Positions 35,101 through 43,178 of a stretch of DNA of 64,000 nt are shown here, piece by piece; positions within the stretch are counted from its first letter, which is position 1, and each line of letters begins with the position of its first letter. Source of the stretch: Fredericiella sp038205395. Its GTDB lineage: Bacteria > Chloroflexota > Anaerolineae > Caldilineales > Caldilineaceae. The translations under genes and the position numbers were made by a program. The notes below the pieces were generated by a model. The model did no database searches and had not been told where the DNA came from. It saw only the letters and a list, made by a program, of their open reading frames with translations. Where the stretch lies: the NCBI GenBank assembly GCA_038205395.1, contig JBBRBX010000011.1:1-64000 (forward strand). Reading direction: 5' to 3'.

Positions 35101-35914
35101 CGGCCTGATCGACCGTATCCAGGAGCTGCGCCTGGTAGAGCACCTTCTGTTCTGCCTGCTTGCGCCCGGTGACATCCTGCGCCACGCCCAGCACGTATTG
35201 GATGGCGCCGCCCTGCAGGCGGGCATAGACCCGCTCCTGCCGTTCATACCAACACCACTCGCCGGCAGTATTCTCGCTGCGGTGGGTGAAGGTCAACACA
35301 GTACCCTCAGGCTGGGCGGCAAGATCGCTCAGGTGCTGCTCGTAACGCACCCGATCATCAGGGTGCATGTGCTGCGGCAGCATTGCCAAGGGCGATTGTT
35401 CGTTATTGGCAGCGGCGAGCGGGGAGGAGGCTCTTGAAGGGGTGACATAATCAACACCCTCAGCGGCGACATCGTACAAGTAGAGTGTGTAGGGAGCCGT
35501 GCTTGCCAGATTTTCAATAAACCGCTTGCGCTCGCGCAGTTGAGTTTCGCTGCGATTACGCAGAAAAATCATGACACACAACAAGCCGGCTACCGCATAA
35601 AACGTCGCCGTGTAAACAAGTTTGCCTTCTATACCCGACAACATGCCAGGCGGGGCAACAAAGAAGTAGCTGCCTACCAATCCAGCCAGCAGAGTAGTGA
35701 CAACACCGGCCCAGGGGCCGCCCCAAAAACAGGCCAACACCACGGCCAGGTAAAAAAAGCCATAGGTGAATTGAGATGCGAAGGGTTTGACCAAAGCGGT
35801 CAGGGCGGCGGCGGCGGCGATCAAAAACAGGGCTAAAAGAATTTGCAGGGGCAGCGAGCGGATACGGCGCGCATTTGATTGTGGGAAGGAGTTTTGGTCC
35901 GCCCAAATTCTCAT
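32168..35914 (-). CDS. Large multi-PAS/GAF sensor histidine kinase
   Basis: 1248 residues. A DUF4118-like block of four helices (about 22-122) is followed by PAS (~130-250), PAS (~255-375), GAF (~395-545), PAS (~560-690), PAS (~695-815), GAF (~830-985), HisKA with the acceptor His in YVASHDLKAPLRAI (~1035) and HATPase (LGNAFKHH, DNGPGV, GSGMGLAI; ~1110-1235). The two GAF domains share LRARGxIIG motifs and look like an internal duplication with the PAS units. The start overlaps the BrkB stop as ATGA, so it is coupled to the membrane-protein genes upstream. Confidence 0.93.
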   Translation of the reverse strand: MRIWADQNSFPQSNARRIRSLPLQILLALFLIAAAAALTALVKPFASQFTYGFFYLAVVLACFWGGPWAGVVTTLLAGLVGSYFFVAPPGMLSGIEGKLVYTATFYAVAGLLCVMIFLRNRSETQLRERKRFIENLASTAPYTLYLYDVAAEGVDYVTPSRASSPLAAANNEQSPLAMLPQHMHPDDRVRYEQHLSDLAAQPEGTVLTFTHRSENTAGEWCWYERQERVYARLQGGAIQYVLGVAQDVTGRKQAEQKVLYQAQLLDTVDQAVIAVGLDQRITYWNRFAETLYGWTAEEAQGKKIAELLTPATQRDQADGILARLRGGSSWSGEFLLQRKDGSTFYADVIDAPIYDENGAVAGVLGVSVDIAQRKRAETYLQFLADASLTLSSSLDYKTTIQRVADLAVPRIADWCAVDLLRADGAVELVAVAHIDPAKVRWAQDLRRRFPPSLADEQGLAKVIKSGEPEFYPDVSTELINQQELDEEQLAILQMIAMRSVIIVPLRARGAIIGALTLVWSESDRHYAAADVVFAEELAGRAAVAVDNARLYEEARVAEQQQAELLAQMEALIANAPIGISFMDRDLRYIRVNEALAQMNGLPVEAHLDHKMEEVAPGLTPVVVPFLREVLETGKPILNRELSGIAGGRPGVEGLHVLASWYPVLAQEGKPQYVGTIIVDISERMRIEQALREEEERFRSTFEQAAVGIAHVALDGRWLRVNNRLCEIAGYTREELQQKTFQDITHPDDVHPDVQLVQQTIADEIDGYRLEKRYLRKDKAAVWVQLTVSLVRNVQTREPLYFISVVEDISARKASEMQLMLLAESSRVLFTSLVDERALQAAAELLTAHLADWCVINLRRAAGADEVIEPVAVAHRNRDKLALLHDLVRCYPLGQQQVQGTPEVIRTGHPLFFPLLTAQQLQHDPQFSLLAPLGLASLIIMPLRARGQIIGSITLARADVWNAFTANDLAFIEELAQRIALAVDNVDLYDSARTAETQLRQFNETLEERVVARTQELERSNDELDRFAYVASHDLKAPLRAIDNLSLWLYQDAHDLLPPESQQHLEKMRGRVQRMERLLDDLLAYSRAGRMQHVPQEVESGPLVRAIFDLLSPPPGFTLIMQEPMPVLHTQRVPLETVLRNLLGNAFKHHDRPNGAIVVSARQIDGLVEFCIQDNGPGVAAEYHARIFDLFQTLQSRDQREGSGMGLAIVKKTVESAGGRVWLISTEGEGACFKFTWPAHEPEMQAVVE

Positions 35915-37146
35915 GTTGGTTCCTGTTTTGCTGCGCTGCGCACACGCTTGCTCTGTTGGCCGCGCGCTGCCGGCGTCTGATCTCCAGTTTGTCGCCGGAT
36001 TGGCCCTGTCACGAGGTTGACAACAGATAAGAGGGCCATAACCCCCAATGCCGCTCCCGCTTGGGCTGCCGGCTGTGCCAGATTGTGCATGACGGTTCCT
36101 GCTGCCCGGCGGATACGACTCTGTCTGCCTGGCTCCACGTTTGGCGCGCCGCTGTCAGTTGCGCCCGCGCTTGTAGCCGGCTCGGGTATCTGTGAGTTTA
36201 CTACAGCCGATACGATTTTGCCATCGGAAAGCACTTCCGTCTGCTGTGGCATAGCGGGAATCGGCTGTTCGATGAGCTGGTGCTCAGCACGGCGTGACCC
36301 ATACGTGCGGCTATACACCTGCGTAAATTCTGCTCCCAGAAAAAAAACCTGCGCTGAATAGTAGGTATATAACAAAATAAGAGCCAGCGAGCTGGCGGCG
36401 CCATAGGCTGAGGCAATGGTGCTGTAGGCCAGGTACCAGCCGATCAGCAGACGGCCAAGGGAAAATAAAAGCGCTGTCGCCACGGCCCCCGCCCATACAT
36501 CACGCCAGGCCACACGCACATCGGGTACGAATTTGTAGATAAGAGCAAACAAAATCAAGGTGACCAAAAAGAGAAAGGCAAAGTTGATCACCTGTGTCTG
36601 CACTACCATACCAGGCAGGTAGGTGTTAATCCAGTCGGTGGCCGCCGCCAGGACAGTGCTCACTAATAAAGAGAGCAAGAGCAAAGCGCCGCTGATGATC
36701 ACCATCAGCAGCGTAAGCAGCCGGTTTAGGATGACGCCCCAAATGCCCCTCTCGATTTGTATGGGGACATCCCAAATATTGTTGAGAGAGTTGCGCAGCT
36801 CGTTGAAAACGCCGGTGGCGCCCCACAACAGCAATCCGAAACCGATAATAGTGGCAAACAGGCTGGTTTGCGGCACACGCGCGTTCTCGACCGCTGTCTG
36901 AATCAGCTCGGCGGCATCCGGATTCGTAATATAACGTTCAATCCCGCTGGCCAGTTGTCCTTGCGCCGCTTCCCGTCCGTAGAACAGGCCTGCCCCAGCC
37001 ACCACAATCACCAGTAAAGGAGCAACTGAAAAAATCGTGTAATAAGCCAGGGCTGCTGCCAGGCGCGTGGCGTTGTCCGCGTTCCATTCTTCAAACGTGG
37101 TTTTCAGCAAGATCCATAGGGAGCTTTCCTGCCAAGACCGTTTCAT
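35911..37146 (-). CDS. YihY/BrkB-family inner membrane protein
   Basis: 411 residues. It opens with the family pattern TFEEWNADNATRLAAALAYYTIFSVAPLLVIV, has six helices to about residue 290, and includes FIFWDVP-like NIWDVPIQI and the GAASSLALILLYTYYSAQVFFLGAEF motif. A ~120-residue C-terminal extension ends with an extra hydrophobic stretch (AGAALGVMALLSVVNLV) and a basic tail, beyond the usual length. Function is unknown; the old 'ribonuclease BN' name is wrong for this family. Its 5' end overlaps the preceding transporter gene by 56 bp and its stop overlaps the kinase start. Confidence 0.9.
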   Translation of the reverse strand: MKRSWQESSLWILLKTTFEEWNADNATRLAAALAYYTIFSVAPLLVIVVAGAGLFYGREAAQGQLASGIERYITNPDAAELIQTAVENARVPQTSLFATIIGFGLLLWGATGVFNELRNSLNNIWDVPIQIERGIWGVILNRLLTLLMVIISGALLLLSLLVSTVLAAATDWINTYLPGMVVQTQVINFAFLFLVTLILFALIYKFVPDVRVAWRDVWAGAVATALLFSLGRLLIGWYLAYSTIASAYGAASSLALILLYTYYSAQVFFLGAEFTQVYSRTYGSRRAEHQLIEQPIPAMPQQTEVLSDGKIVSAVVNSQIPEPATSAGATDSGAPNVEPGRQSRIRRAAGTVMHNLAQPAAQAGAALGVMALLSVVNLVTGPIRRQTGDQTPAARGQQSKRVRSAAKQEPT

Positions 37147-38341
37147 GTGTATCCATATTCTGCTCTATCGGTATGTCTTCACCTTGAATCTCAGCAATCA
37201 GTGCTTCCAAGCGTTGGACAAGGCTGGCCAGACGTGGATCGGCAGGGGCGTCATCCTGCTCTACCTTTGCGCGCACCTCAGCCAATCGCTTCTGCATCAG
37301 TTCCAACTCGTTTATCTGCACAGGCGGCGCCGTTTGGGGAGAGGAATTGAGAAACGCATTGATGCCAATCTGAATCGCCAATGCTATCGGCGCCGCCAGC
37401 AGAAGCCCCACAAAGCCGAATGCATCAGCAGCCGCCAACATGATGACAATCAGCAGCACGCCCCAATAGCGACTTTGGGTGTAAAGGCGGCGCTGCATAT
37501 AAAATTCCAGCACCGCAAGCACCACAATAGTATAGACGACTGCTGCCGCCAACACAATCGGCTGTGAAAGGACACCAATCATCAGGACGGCCAGCAGCGC
37601 CAATACACTTCCCAGCAAGGGTACAAGCCATAGGACACCTGCCAAAACAGCCATTGTGTACGGATATTTGACGCCCAACAGCGCGTATCCGGCGGCAAAA
37701 ACAAGGATTGCCAGCACAGTTTGTATGATCTCGCTGCGCAAATAAGCGCCTACGTCCGTCTCCAGCTTGCGCCACAGCCGGCGGGTGCGGATACGCTGCT
37801 CCGCCGCCAGCAGGGAAAACCATAAACGCTCAAAACGGTTGCGGTCGGCCGTCCAATAGATCGAGAGAAAAATCGAAAGCACCAACTCGCCCACCCTGCT
37901 CCCCAGCGTGGTCAATGCACCGGCCACATTCTGTATAGCAAGTAAAGTCTCGCCACCTGCCCACCAACTCACGACTTGAGCTGTGGTCGGCAACCGTCCT
38001 ATCCAGGCCGTGCGCGAACTGGAAAGCCCTAGTAGGGTGCTCTGCAAGTTGCCATAGACCACCACGAGATCCTGCACCAGTGGATCTAGTTCCTGAGCGA
38101 CAAAGTAAATCGCAGCGCCGACCAACAGCAGCAGAAAGCCAAACACGCCGACATAGACAGTGCCAATGGCAATCCCGCGCCGCCATTTGTGGTCGGTCAA
38201 CCAATCAATTGGGCCGCTTAGCGTAGCCGAAATTGCCAACGATAAGAGAAAGATCAGGGCGACAGCATGCAGTTGCCACAAAATGGCAATTACGGCGAGC
38301 GTAACTAGAATGATGGCTGTAACAGCGGCAACACGTTTCAT
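37091..38341 (-). CDS. AI-2E family transporter, second copy
   Basis: 416 residues with about eight helices in the AI-2E (PF01594) layout: N-terminal pair, central amphipathic region (LDPLVQDLVVVYGNLQ), then YALLGVKYPYTMAVLAGVLWLVPLLGSVLALLA and the C-terminal helices with FGFVGLLLAAPIALAIQI. A ~80-residue charged tail follows. Family members export AI-2 or act as Na+/H+ antiporters; the substrate is not predictable. ATGA overlap with the first copy upstream; 56-bp overlap with the BrkB gene. Confidence 0.88.
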   Translation of the reverse strand: MKRVAAVTAIILVTLAVIAILWQLHAVALIFLLSLAISATLSGPIDWLTDHKWRRGIAIGTVYVGVFGFLLLLVGAAIYFVAQELDPLVQDLVVVYGNLQSTLLGLSSSRTAWIGRLPTTAQVVSWWAGGETLLAIQNVAGALTTLGSRVGELVLSIFLSIYWTADRNRFERLWFSLLAAEQRIRTRRLWRKLETDVGAYLRSEIIQTVLAILVFAAGYALLGVKYPYTMAVLAGVLWLVPLLGSVLALLAVLMIGVLSQPIVLAAAVVYTIVVLAVLEFYMQRRLYTQSRYWGVLLIVIMLAAADAFGFVGLLLAAPIALAIQIGINAFLNSSPQTAPPVQINELELMQKRLAEVRAKVEQDDAPADPRLASLVQRLEALIAEIQGEDIPIEQNMDTHETVLAGKLPMDLAENHV

Positions 38342-39741
38342 GCAGCGACCTCGGTTTGTCTTGCCATCTCGGCGTTTGCCAGCAGCGTATCAAGTTCGGA
38401 GGCGATGGCCTCGATCTCATCTTCCGTACGGTCGTCACTATTGTTGACGGGTTTATCACTTTCTTCATCATTGCGCGCTTGTGTGCGCACTGCCTGCATG
38501 ACATACTGTGCTTCAAGCCGCATTACACCTACATGGCTGCGGCCGATATCAGCAGCTTCGGGTTCTGCCATCGAGCCTTCTTCACCGATGCGCCTGTTGA
38601 ATAAGACACGGTTGAGCACAATTTGCAGAATTGCCGCCAGCGGCACGGCCAAAAGTGCACCTAGCAGTCCAAACAGTGCGCCAAAGGCGACCAGCGCCAG
38701 CATGGAAATAATGGCGTTCACACCCACCGAACGATCCATCACCCGCGGCACCAGCAAGTTAGATTCGAGCACCTGGATCAAAACCAGCGCCCCAACCACC
38801 CACAGCAGCTTGTCGGGAGCGGACGACATGGTCACAAGCAAAGCTGGGACCGCCCCGAGAAAGGGGCCGACGAGCGGCACGGATTCAAACAGCGCCATTG
38901 ACAAACCTAGAAGAAGAGCGTTGGGGATGCCCAGCAGCAAATAGGCGATGGTCGCAGCGCCGCCTACGATGCCGCACAAAATCAACTGGCCACGAAAGAA
39001 AGAGGCGATCTTACCTTGGCTCTCGGTCACTAGTGCCCGCAGTTCCTCACGTCGTGTCGCCGGCGCTTTGAGAATCAGTTTGCGCACAATGACGCTGCCC
39101 TCCAGCGTCCAATAGGCGGCAATGGCGAAAACGGCAAACAGACCAAAGAAGGTTTTGGCGCCCAGCACAATCCATTCCCAACTTTGCGCCGCTGTTGTGC
39201 CCGTCTCGGCTTCGGCGGTCGCCGCAACCGCCGCCGCTGTGGTTGCGGCCGATTCTGCGGCGGCGCCGGCCGTCTCGCTGCCCTGATTGACTGCGGCCAT
39301 CAACAGCGGAAGGGAGGGTTCAGCAGGCAAGACCGAACCCAGACCGCGCACCAATCCCACCGAGGAATTGAGCACCAAATCACGCGCGTTCTGGTAATAA
39401 CTGGGCAGGGTTCCCGTCACATCACGCACCTGCTGCGCCAGCGGCGCTGCCCCAAACCACAAAACGGCGGAGAGCAGACCAAACAGCAGCAAATAGAGGA
39501 CAAACATCGCCACCATCTTATGGACGCCGAGCCGTGCCAGTCGATTGACTAAAGGATCGAGCGCAATCTGAACAGCAATGGCGACAAATACAAGAAAGAC
39601 CACGCTATAAAATCGGTAAAACAGGAGAAACAGCAGCGTGACCGCCAGCACCGTAAGCGTGCCCAGGATAACCTGGCGCAGCGTCAAGGATGTTAGTTGG
39701 TTGACTGTTGCCGGTGCTTGCCCATTCGGCTGTGCGTTCAT
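38338..39741 (-). CDS. AI-2E family transporter, first copy
   Basis: 467 residues of the same family: LTLRQVILGTLTVLAVTLLFLLF, YLLLGIPNALLLGLSMALFESVPLVGPFLGAVPAL and FGALFGLLGALLAVPLAAILQIV. Between the second and third helices it has an Ala/Thr/Glu-rich low-complexity insertion (about 145-175) that the second copy lacks, and a ~95-residue acidic cytoplasmic tail. The two copies differ enough to be an old duplication, possibly forming a heteromer. The gene starts 47 bp after the lipid kinase stop. Confidence 0.9.
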   Translation of the reverse strand: MNAQPNGQAPATVNQLTSLTLRQVILGTLTVLAVTLLFLLFYRFYSVVFLVFVAIAVQIALDPLVNRLARLGVHKMVAMFVLYLLLFGLLSAVLWFGAAPLAQQVRDVTGTLPSYYQNARDLVLNSSVGLVRGLGSVLPAEPSLPLLMAAVNQGSETAGAAAESAATTAAAVAATAEAETGTTAAQSWEWIVLGAKTFFGLFAVFAIAAYWTLEGSVIVRKLILKAPATRREELRALVTESQGKIASFFRGQLILCGIVGGAATIAYLLLGIPNALLLGLSMALFESVPLVGPFLGAVPALLVTMSSAPDKLLWVVGALVLIQVLESNLLVPRVMDRSVGVNAIISMLALVAFGALFGLLGALLAVPLAAILQIVLNRVLFNRRIGEEGSMAEPEAADIGRSHVGVMRLEAQYVMQAVRTQARNDEESDKPVNNSDDRTEDEIEAIASELDTLLANAEMARQTEVAA

Positions 39742-39788
39742 TTGGGTTCCGTTTGTGAATGGTTGAAGGCCCTAATGCTGCTTGGCGC

Positions 39789-40739
39789 CTATTGCTTTGT
39801 ACGGCCATTTTTGCCGTTGCCGGCGCCAGGCGTAATGACACGCAGGGCGTGGGGGATCACGCGGCAGTGCACCTCAGATGCGTCCAGCACTTCGCCATCG
39901 TACTGCACTGCCTGTCGCGGTTCCGTCACAAGACGCATCTCTTTGGCTTGCCACCATTGCAGCGCGCGCTTTTCACCGTTCTCTGCGTTTTGCGCAGCGG
40001 CCTCCACGTTGAGCAGGCCGGTGATACTGCCGACTAAATCCGTAAACAGCCGGATACCTGCCGGTTGAATCACAATGATGTCAAGCATTCCATCGCTGAT
40101 ATCGATGCCCGGTATCAGGCTGAGGTTGCGCTGCGCCATGTTGCCGGAGTTGGCGATAATACAGGACATTCCTTCCGTCTCGATCTCCTGCCCATCCACC
40201 ACAAGCTGATAATGCGAAACCTGCGGCTGCACAAGATTTTGCACAGCCGACCACAAATAGGCGAAATTGCCGAAGCGCTCCTTCAGTTCCCGATCAGCCT
40301 GCTCCACCATGGCCGCCTCGAACCCTACGCCGACACGCAGGATAAAGGGTCGGCCATTTACTTCACCCATGTCGATCTTACGGATAACTGTGTTTTCCGC
40401 ACAGATCAGCTCCGCTGCCGGTCGCAGCGTTTGTGGGATGTTCAACTCGGAAGACATGGCGTTGGCCGTGCCGCCGGGAAGGATAGCCAGCGGCACGGAC
40501 GAACCCATCAAGCCGCTGGCTACCTCAGCCACTGTCCCATCCCCACCGTAAGAAACAACAACATCGGCGCCGTCTTTCACGGCCTGGCGAGCTTGCTCCG
40601 CTGCATCTCCCGGCGCCTTTGTAATCGAAACGTTCCAATCGATACCGGCAGGTCGAAAAACATCGTTCAGTACCGACAAAATCGGTTCATCCTGGCCTGC
40701 CGCCGGATTTATGACTACGTGCACTCGCTCAAAACGCAT
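39789..40739 (-). CDS. Diacylglycerol/lipid kinase family protein
   Basis: 316 residues from ATG 40739, which has AAGGA eight bases upstream; ATG 40748 and GTG 40763 are alternatives. The DAGK catalytic motif VSYGGDGTVAEVASGL (GGDGT 65-69) and LPGGTANAMSSELNIP place it with YegS/DgkB/BmrU-type kinases, which phosphorylate diacylglycerol or related lipids at the inner membrane face. The C-terminal domain carries the YDGEVLD motif. Position in the signalling/membrane-transport train suggests a role in envelope lipid turnover, which is inference. Confidence 0.9.
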   Translation of the reverse strand: MRFERVHVVINPAAGQDEPILSVLNDVFRPAGIDWNVSITKAPGDAAEQARQAVKDGADVVVSYGGDGTVAEVASGLMGSSVPLAILPGGTANAMSSELNIPQTLRPAAELICAENTVIRKIDMGEVNGRPFILRVGVGFEAAMVEQADRELKERFGNFAYLWSAVQNLVQPQVSHYQLVVDGQEIETEGMSCIIANSGNMAQRNLSLIPGIDISDGMLDIIVIQPAGIRLFTDLVGSITGLLNVEAAAQNAENGEKRALQWWQAKEMRLVTEPRQAVQYDGEVLDASEVHCRVIPHALRVITPGAGNGKNGRTKQ

Positions 40740-40789
40740 GGGCTTCATCCTTTTTGACAGCACTTAGCCCGTATGGGCGCTAGAAGGGC

Positions 40790-41572
40790 CTAGAGCGGCT
40801 GGCTGTAGGCGCCACTTTGGCCCGCCGGCAGCCGCATCGAATTTGCCAAAGCACCCGCATTGGCTCGTTTCGCCTGGCGTGCACCAGCCGAAGCGGCGGC
40901 GCCATTCTTGGCAAACTGCTGCCGGGCAAAAATCACAGCATGTTTGCGGCTCTGCACATCCAACTTGCGCAGAATGTTATGGACATGGTTCTTCACCGTA
41001 CCCATCTCGATGATCAGCGTGTTGGCGATCTCCTGATTGCTCATCCCCTGCTCAATCCAGTGCAGAATTTCCCATTCACGCGGCGTCAGTTCCGCCGGCT
41101 CATGAAAAGACTCCGCCGCACTCATCGTGCGAATAGTAGTCACATTGCGCTTGAGTTCGGCCAGGCGAGCGATCAACGCGCCGCCGATATGCGGTGAGAC
41201 ATGGAACTCGTTGACAGTTACACGGCGAATCTTGCGCACCAGATCAACCAGCGAGTCTTCCTCTACAATATACCCTGCTGCCCCTTCTTCAATATAGCGC
41301 AGCACTGCCGCTTTGGAATGAATCAAGCCGCTGATCAGCACCTTGACCTTTTTGCCGGAGCGAGCGGCGGCGCGGGTAAAGCGCAGCGCACCATTGTCCG
41401 GCAGATTGATGTTGACTACAGCCACGTCAATTGCTTGCTTGTCAAGCTTGGCCAGCGCCTCTTCGGCGCTGTGAGCAAAGTCCACAACCTTGATATCGGG
41501 TTCAATGTGCAACGCCGCTGCGGTGAGATCACAGGTCAAACGTATTTTGTGAACAACAAGAACACGAATCAT
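40790..41572 (-). CDS. LuxR-type regulator with degenerate receiver, heads gene train
   Basis: 260 residues. The receiver-like domain has Asn54 at the phosphorylation site (VVNINLPDNG), no N-terminal acidic pair (VLVVHKIR) and no conserved Lys (GYIVEED). The LuxR domain is intact (LTPREWEILHWIEQGMSNQEIA to GTVKNHVHNILRKLDVQSRKHA), followed by a ~40-residue Ala-rich basic tail absent from its paralogue at 23478. GGGAGGA before ATG 41572 fixes the start. First gene of an eight-gene minus-strand train and preceded by the palindrome at 41676-41693, so autoregulation is likely (inference). Confidence 0.88.
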   Translation of the reverse strand: MIRVLVVHKIRLTCDLTAAALHIEPDIKVVDFAHSAEEALAKLDKQAIDVAVVNINLPDNGALRFTRAAARSGKKVKVLISGLIHSKAAVLRYIEEGAAGYIVEEDSLVDLVRKIRRVTVNEFHVSPHIGGALIARLAELKRNVTTIRTMSAAESFHEPAELTPREWEILHWIEQGMSNQEIANTLIIEMGTVKNHVHNILRKLDVQSRKHAVIFARQQFAKNGAAASAGARQAKRANAGALANSMRLPAGQSGAYSQPL

Positions 41573-41675
41573 AAAAATCCTCCCGGTGGTTAACTGGATG
41601 CCCATCATGCTTGTGATTGATTCAAGGATATAGGCATTTTCAGCACAACGGTATGGGGAGGTGGCGCTACACGGG

Positions 41676-41693
41676 GGTAGGGATCACCCTACC
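41676..41693. promoter_or_regulatory. Palindrome GGTAGGG-N4-CCCTACC upstream of gene train
   Basis: Perfect 7-bp arms around ATCA, 103 bp upstream of the start at 41572. It matches the palindrome at 24317-24334 in arm sequence and spacing; only the central four bases differ. Both precede LuxR genes with dead receivers. It could also act on the rightward genes from 41844. Confidence 0.65.
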
Positions 41694-41843
41694 GCTTGTA
41701 CCAAAGGTTGTACCGTTCTTGCGCATCCAGATAGATGGACGAAGACATTGGCTGTGGCTATGCTTGCCTCATACAGCAGTTTGCTGGTGCAGTTTGAACC
41801 TCTATACGGCAAAGGATAGATATCCGGCGGCAAAGGAGGAAGA

Positions 41844-42026
41844 ATGCAGTGGGACCGGCAGCACCAACAAGGTGAACAGGGACGGCTTCAATATAACCGG
41901 CATCTGACCCCATCAAGAAGGGCGGATGCACGAGCGCTGGAGCCGGCGACGAGCGGTATGACTGATTGGCAAACCCACCGCTGGCACATGCTGCTGAGCG
42001 GCGTCATGCTGGCCGGTCTGCGCTAG
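41844..42026 (+). CDS. Candidate small protein with strong ribosome site
   Basis: A 60-codon frame whose ATG is preceded by AAAGGAGGAAGA, one of the best ribosome binding sites in the window. The predicted peptide is hydrophilic and basic for 45 residues, with a short hydrophobic end (HMLLSGVMLAGL). I recognise no family and codon use is not clearly coding. Apart from this frame and the palindrome at 41676, the 560-bp gap 41573-42134 holds nothing I can identify. Confidence 0.35.
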   Translation: MQWDRQHQQGEQGRLQYNRHLTPSRRADARALEPATSGMTDWQTHRWHMLLSGVMLAGLR

Positions 42027-42134
42027 ATATAGTTCGCATTGGCCGTATATTTAAGCCGCAGCCGGATAGTAGTTATAGCAAGAAGAGATGTACAGCACCG
42101 TGTAAAGTGAAACCATGTAAGCAAGGAGACTGCA

Positions 42135-43130
42135 ATGAATGAGCAAAACCGGACAAGCAAATTTGGTGAGACGACACCGGCAGCCGACCAGGTGACAACA
42201 GGGTCCGCCGGCGCAAGTGGAAAGACTGAGGCAGTGCGCCAGGCGGCCGGCGAGGCGGTTGACAATGCAACCGACCAGGTCAAGCAGGCGACAAATCAGG
42301 CTAAGCAGGCGGCAGGCAACGTAGCTGACCAGGTAAAACAGACCTTTGACCAGGCTGCCCAGCAGACAAAGCGCGAAATCAACAATGTGACTGATCAGGT
42401 GCGGCAGCAAGCTGACAGCCTGGTTTCGGAACAGAAGGATTCCGCCGCTGAGCATCTCGGCACTTTGGCGGCTACGCTGCGCCAGACCGGACGCCAGCTT
42501 CAGGAGCAGGACGAGCGCATGGTGGGCCGCTACACAGAAGTCGTGGCTGACCAGATTGAATCGGCCTCTGAGTTTTTGCGCAACCGCAACACGGGCGATT
42601 TGTTGAGTGAGGTAAAGCAGTTGGCGCAGCGCCAGCCGGAATTGTTTGTGGCCGGTTCTTTGGCGGTTGGCTTTCTGCTCGGCCGCTTTATCAAGGGTCC
42701 GAGCCGCTCGGCGGAGCGCTCTGCACAGGGGAATGATCAGAGCAGCTATGGCCAAGGCTATCACGGCCAGAGCTACCAGTCGGGTGGGTATCAGCCTGGC
42801 AGTTACCAGTCCGGCGGCCAATGGCTGGACAATCAGGGCCGCCAAGCTGTCGGCGCCGGCAGATATGAGACCAGCGGGATGCAGGGTGACACCTACCAGC
42901 CGAGCGGCAGCTACCAGTCTCAAGGTACAAGCAGCTCAGGGATGAGCAGCTACAGCAGCGGAAAATCTGCCTATCAGACGGGACCGGACAAAACGGAGGG
43001 CAGCGACACCGATTATCCTCGCTATGACCCCACCTACACGGGCAGCAGTTCGATTACGGAAGCCAACAAGGAATCGACGGACGAAGCGACAACGGAAGCC
43101 AATAACTATACGCCGACTTCGCGGCGCTAG
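42135..43130 (+). CDS. YqjD/DUF883-like amphipathic protein with Tyr/Ser/Gly tail
   Basis: 331 residues in three parts. Residues 25-150 form long amphipathic helices rich in Ala, Gln, Asp and Lys with LEA-like phrases (ATDQVKQATNQAKQAAGNVADQVKQ). A single membrane helix with a glycine pattern follows (PELFVAGSLAVGFLLGRFIKG, about 172-192), as in ElaB/YqjD proteins, which tether ribosomes or stress factors to the membrane. The last 130 residues are a disordered YQSGGYQPGSYQ-type sequence. AAGGAG is well placed. First gene of the stress cluster; the YqjD link is inferred from architecture and neighbours. Confidence 0.75.
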   Translation: MNEQNRTSKFGETTPAADQVTTGSAGASGKTEAVRQAAGEAVDNATDQVKQATNQAKQAAGNVADQVKQTFDQAAQQTKREINNVTDQVRQQADSLVSEQKDSAAEHLGTLAATLRQTGRQLQEQDERMVGRYTEVVADQIESASEFLRNRNTGDLLSEVKQLAQRQPELFVAGSLAVGFLLGRFIKGPSRSAERSAQGNDQSSYGQGYHGQSYQSGGYQPGSYQSGGQWLDNQGRQAVGAGRYETSGMQGDTYQPSGSYQSQGTSSSGMSSYSSGKSAYQTGPDKTEGSDTDYPRYDPTYTGSSSITEANKESTDEATTEANNYTPTSRR

Positions 43131-43178
43131 TGCCAACAAACGGAACAGGAAGTTAGAATCATTGCGGAGGAAATCGGC

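Noticed and set aside
42051..42923. Leu/Ala-rich minus-strand frame opposite the YqjD-like gene
   Set aside because: Mirror of a Gln/Ala helix-rich gene with a strong ribosome site; no start or domain of its own.
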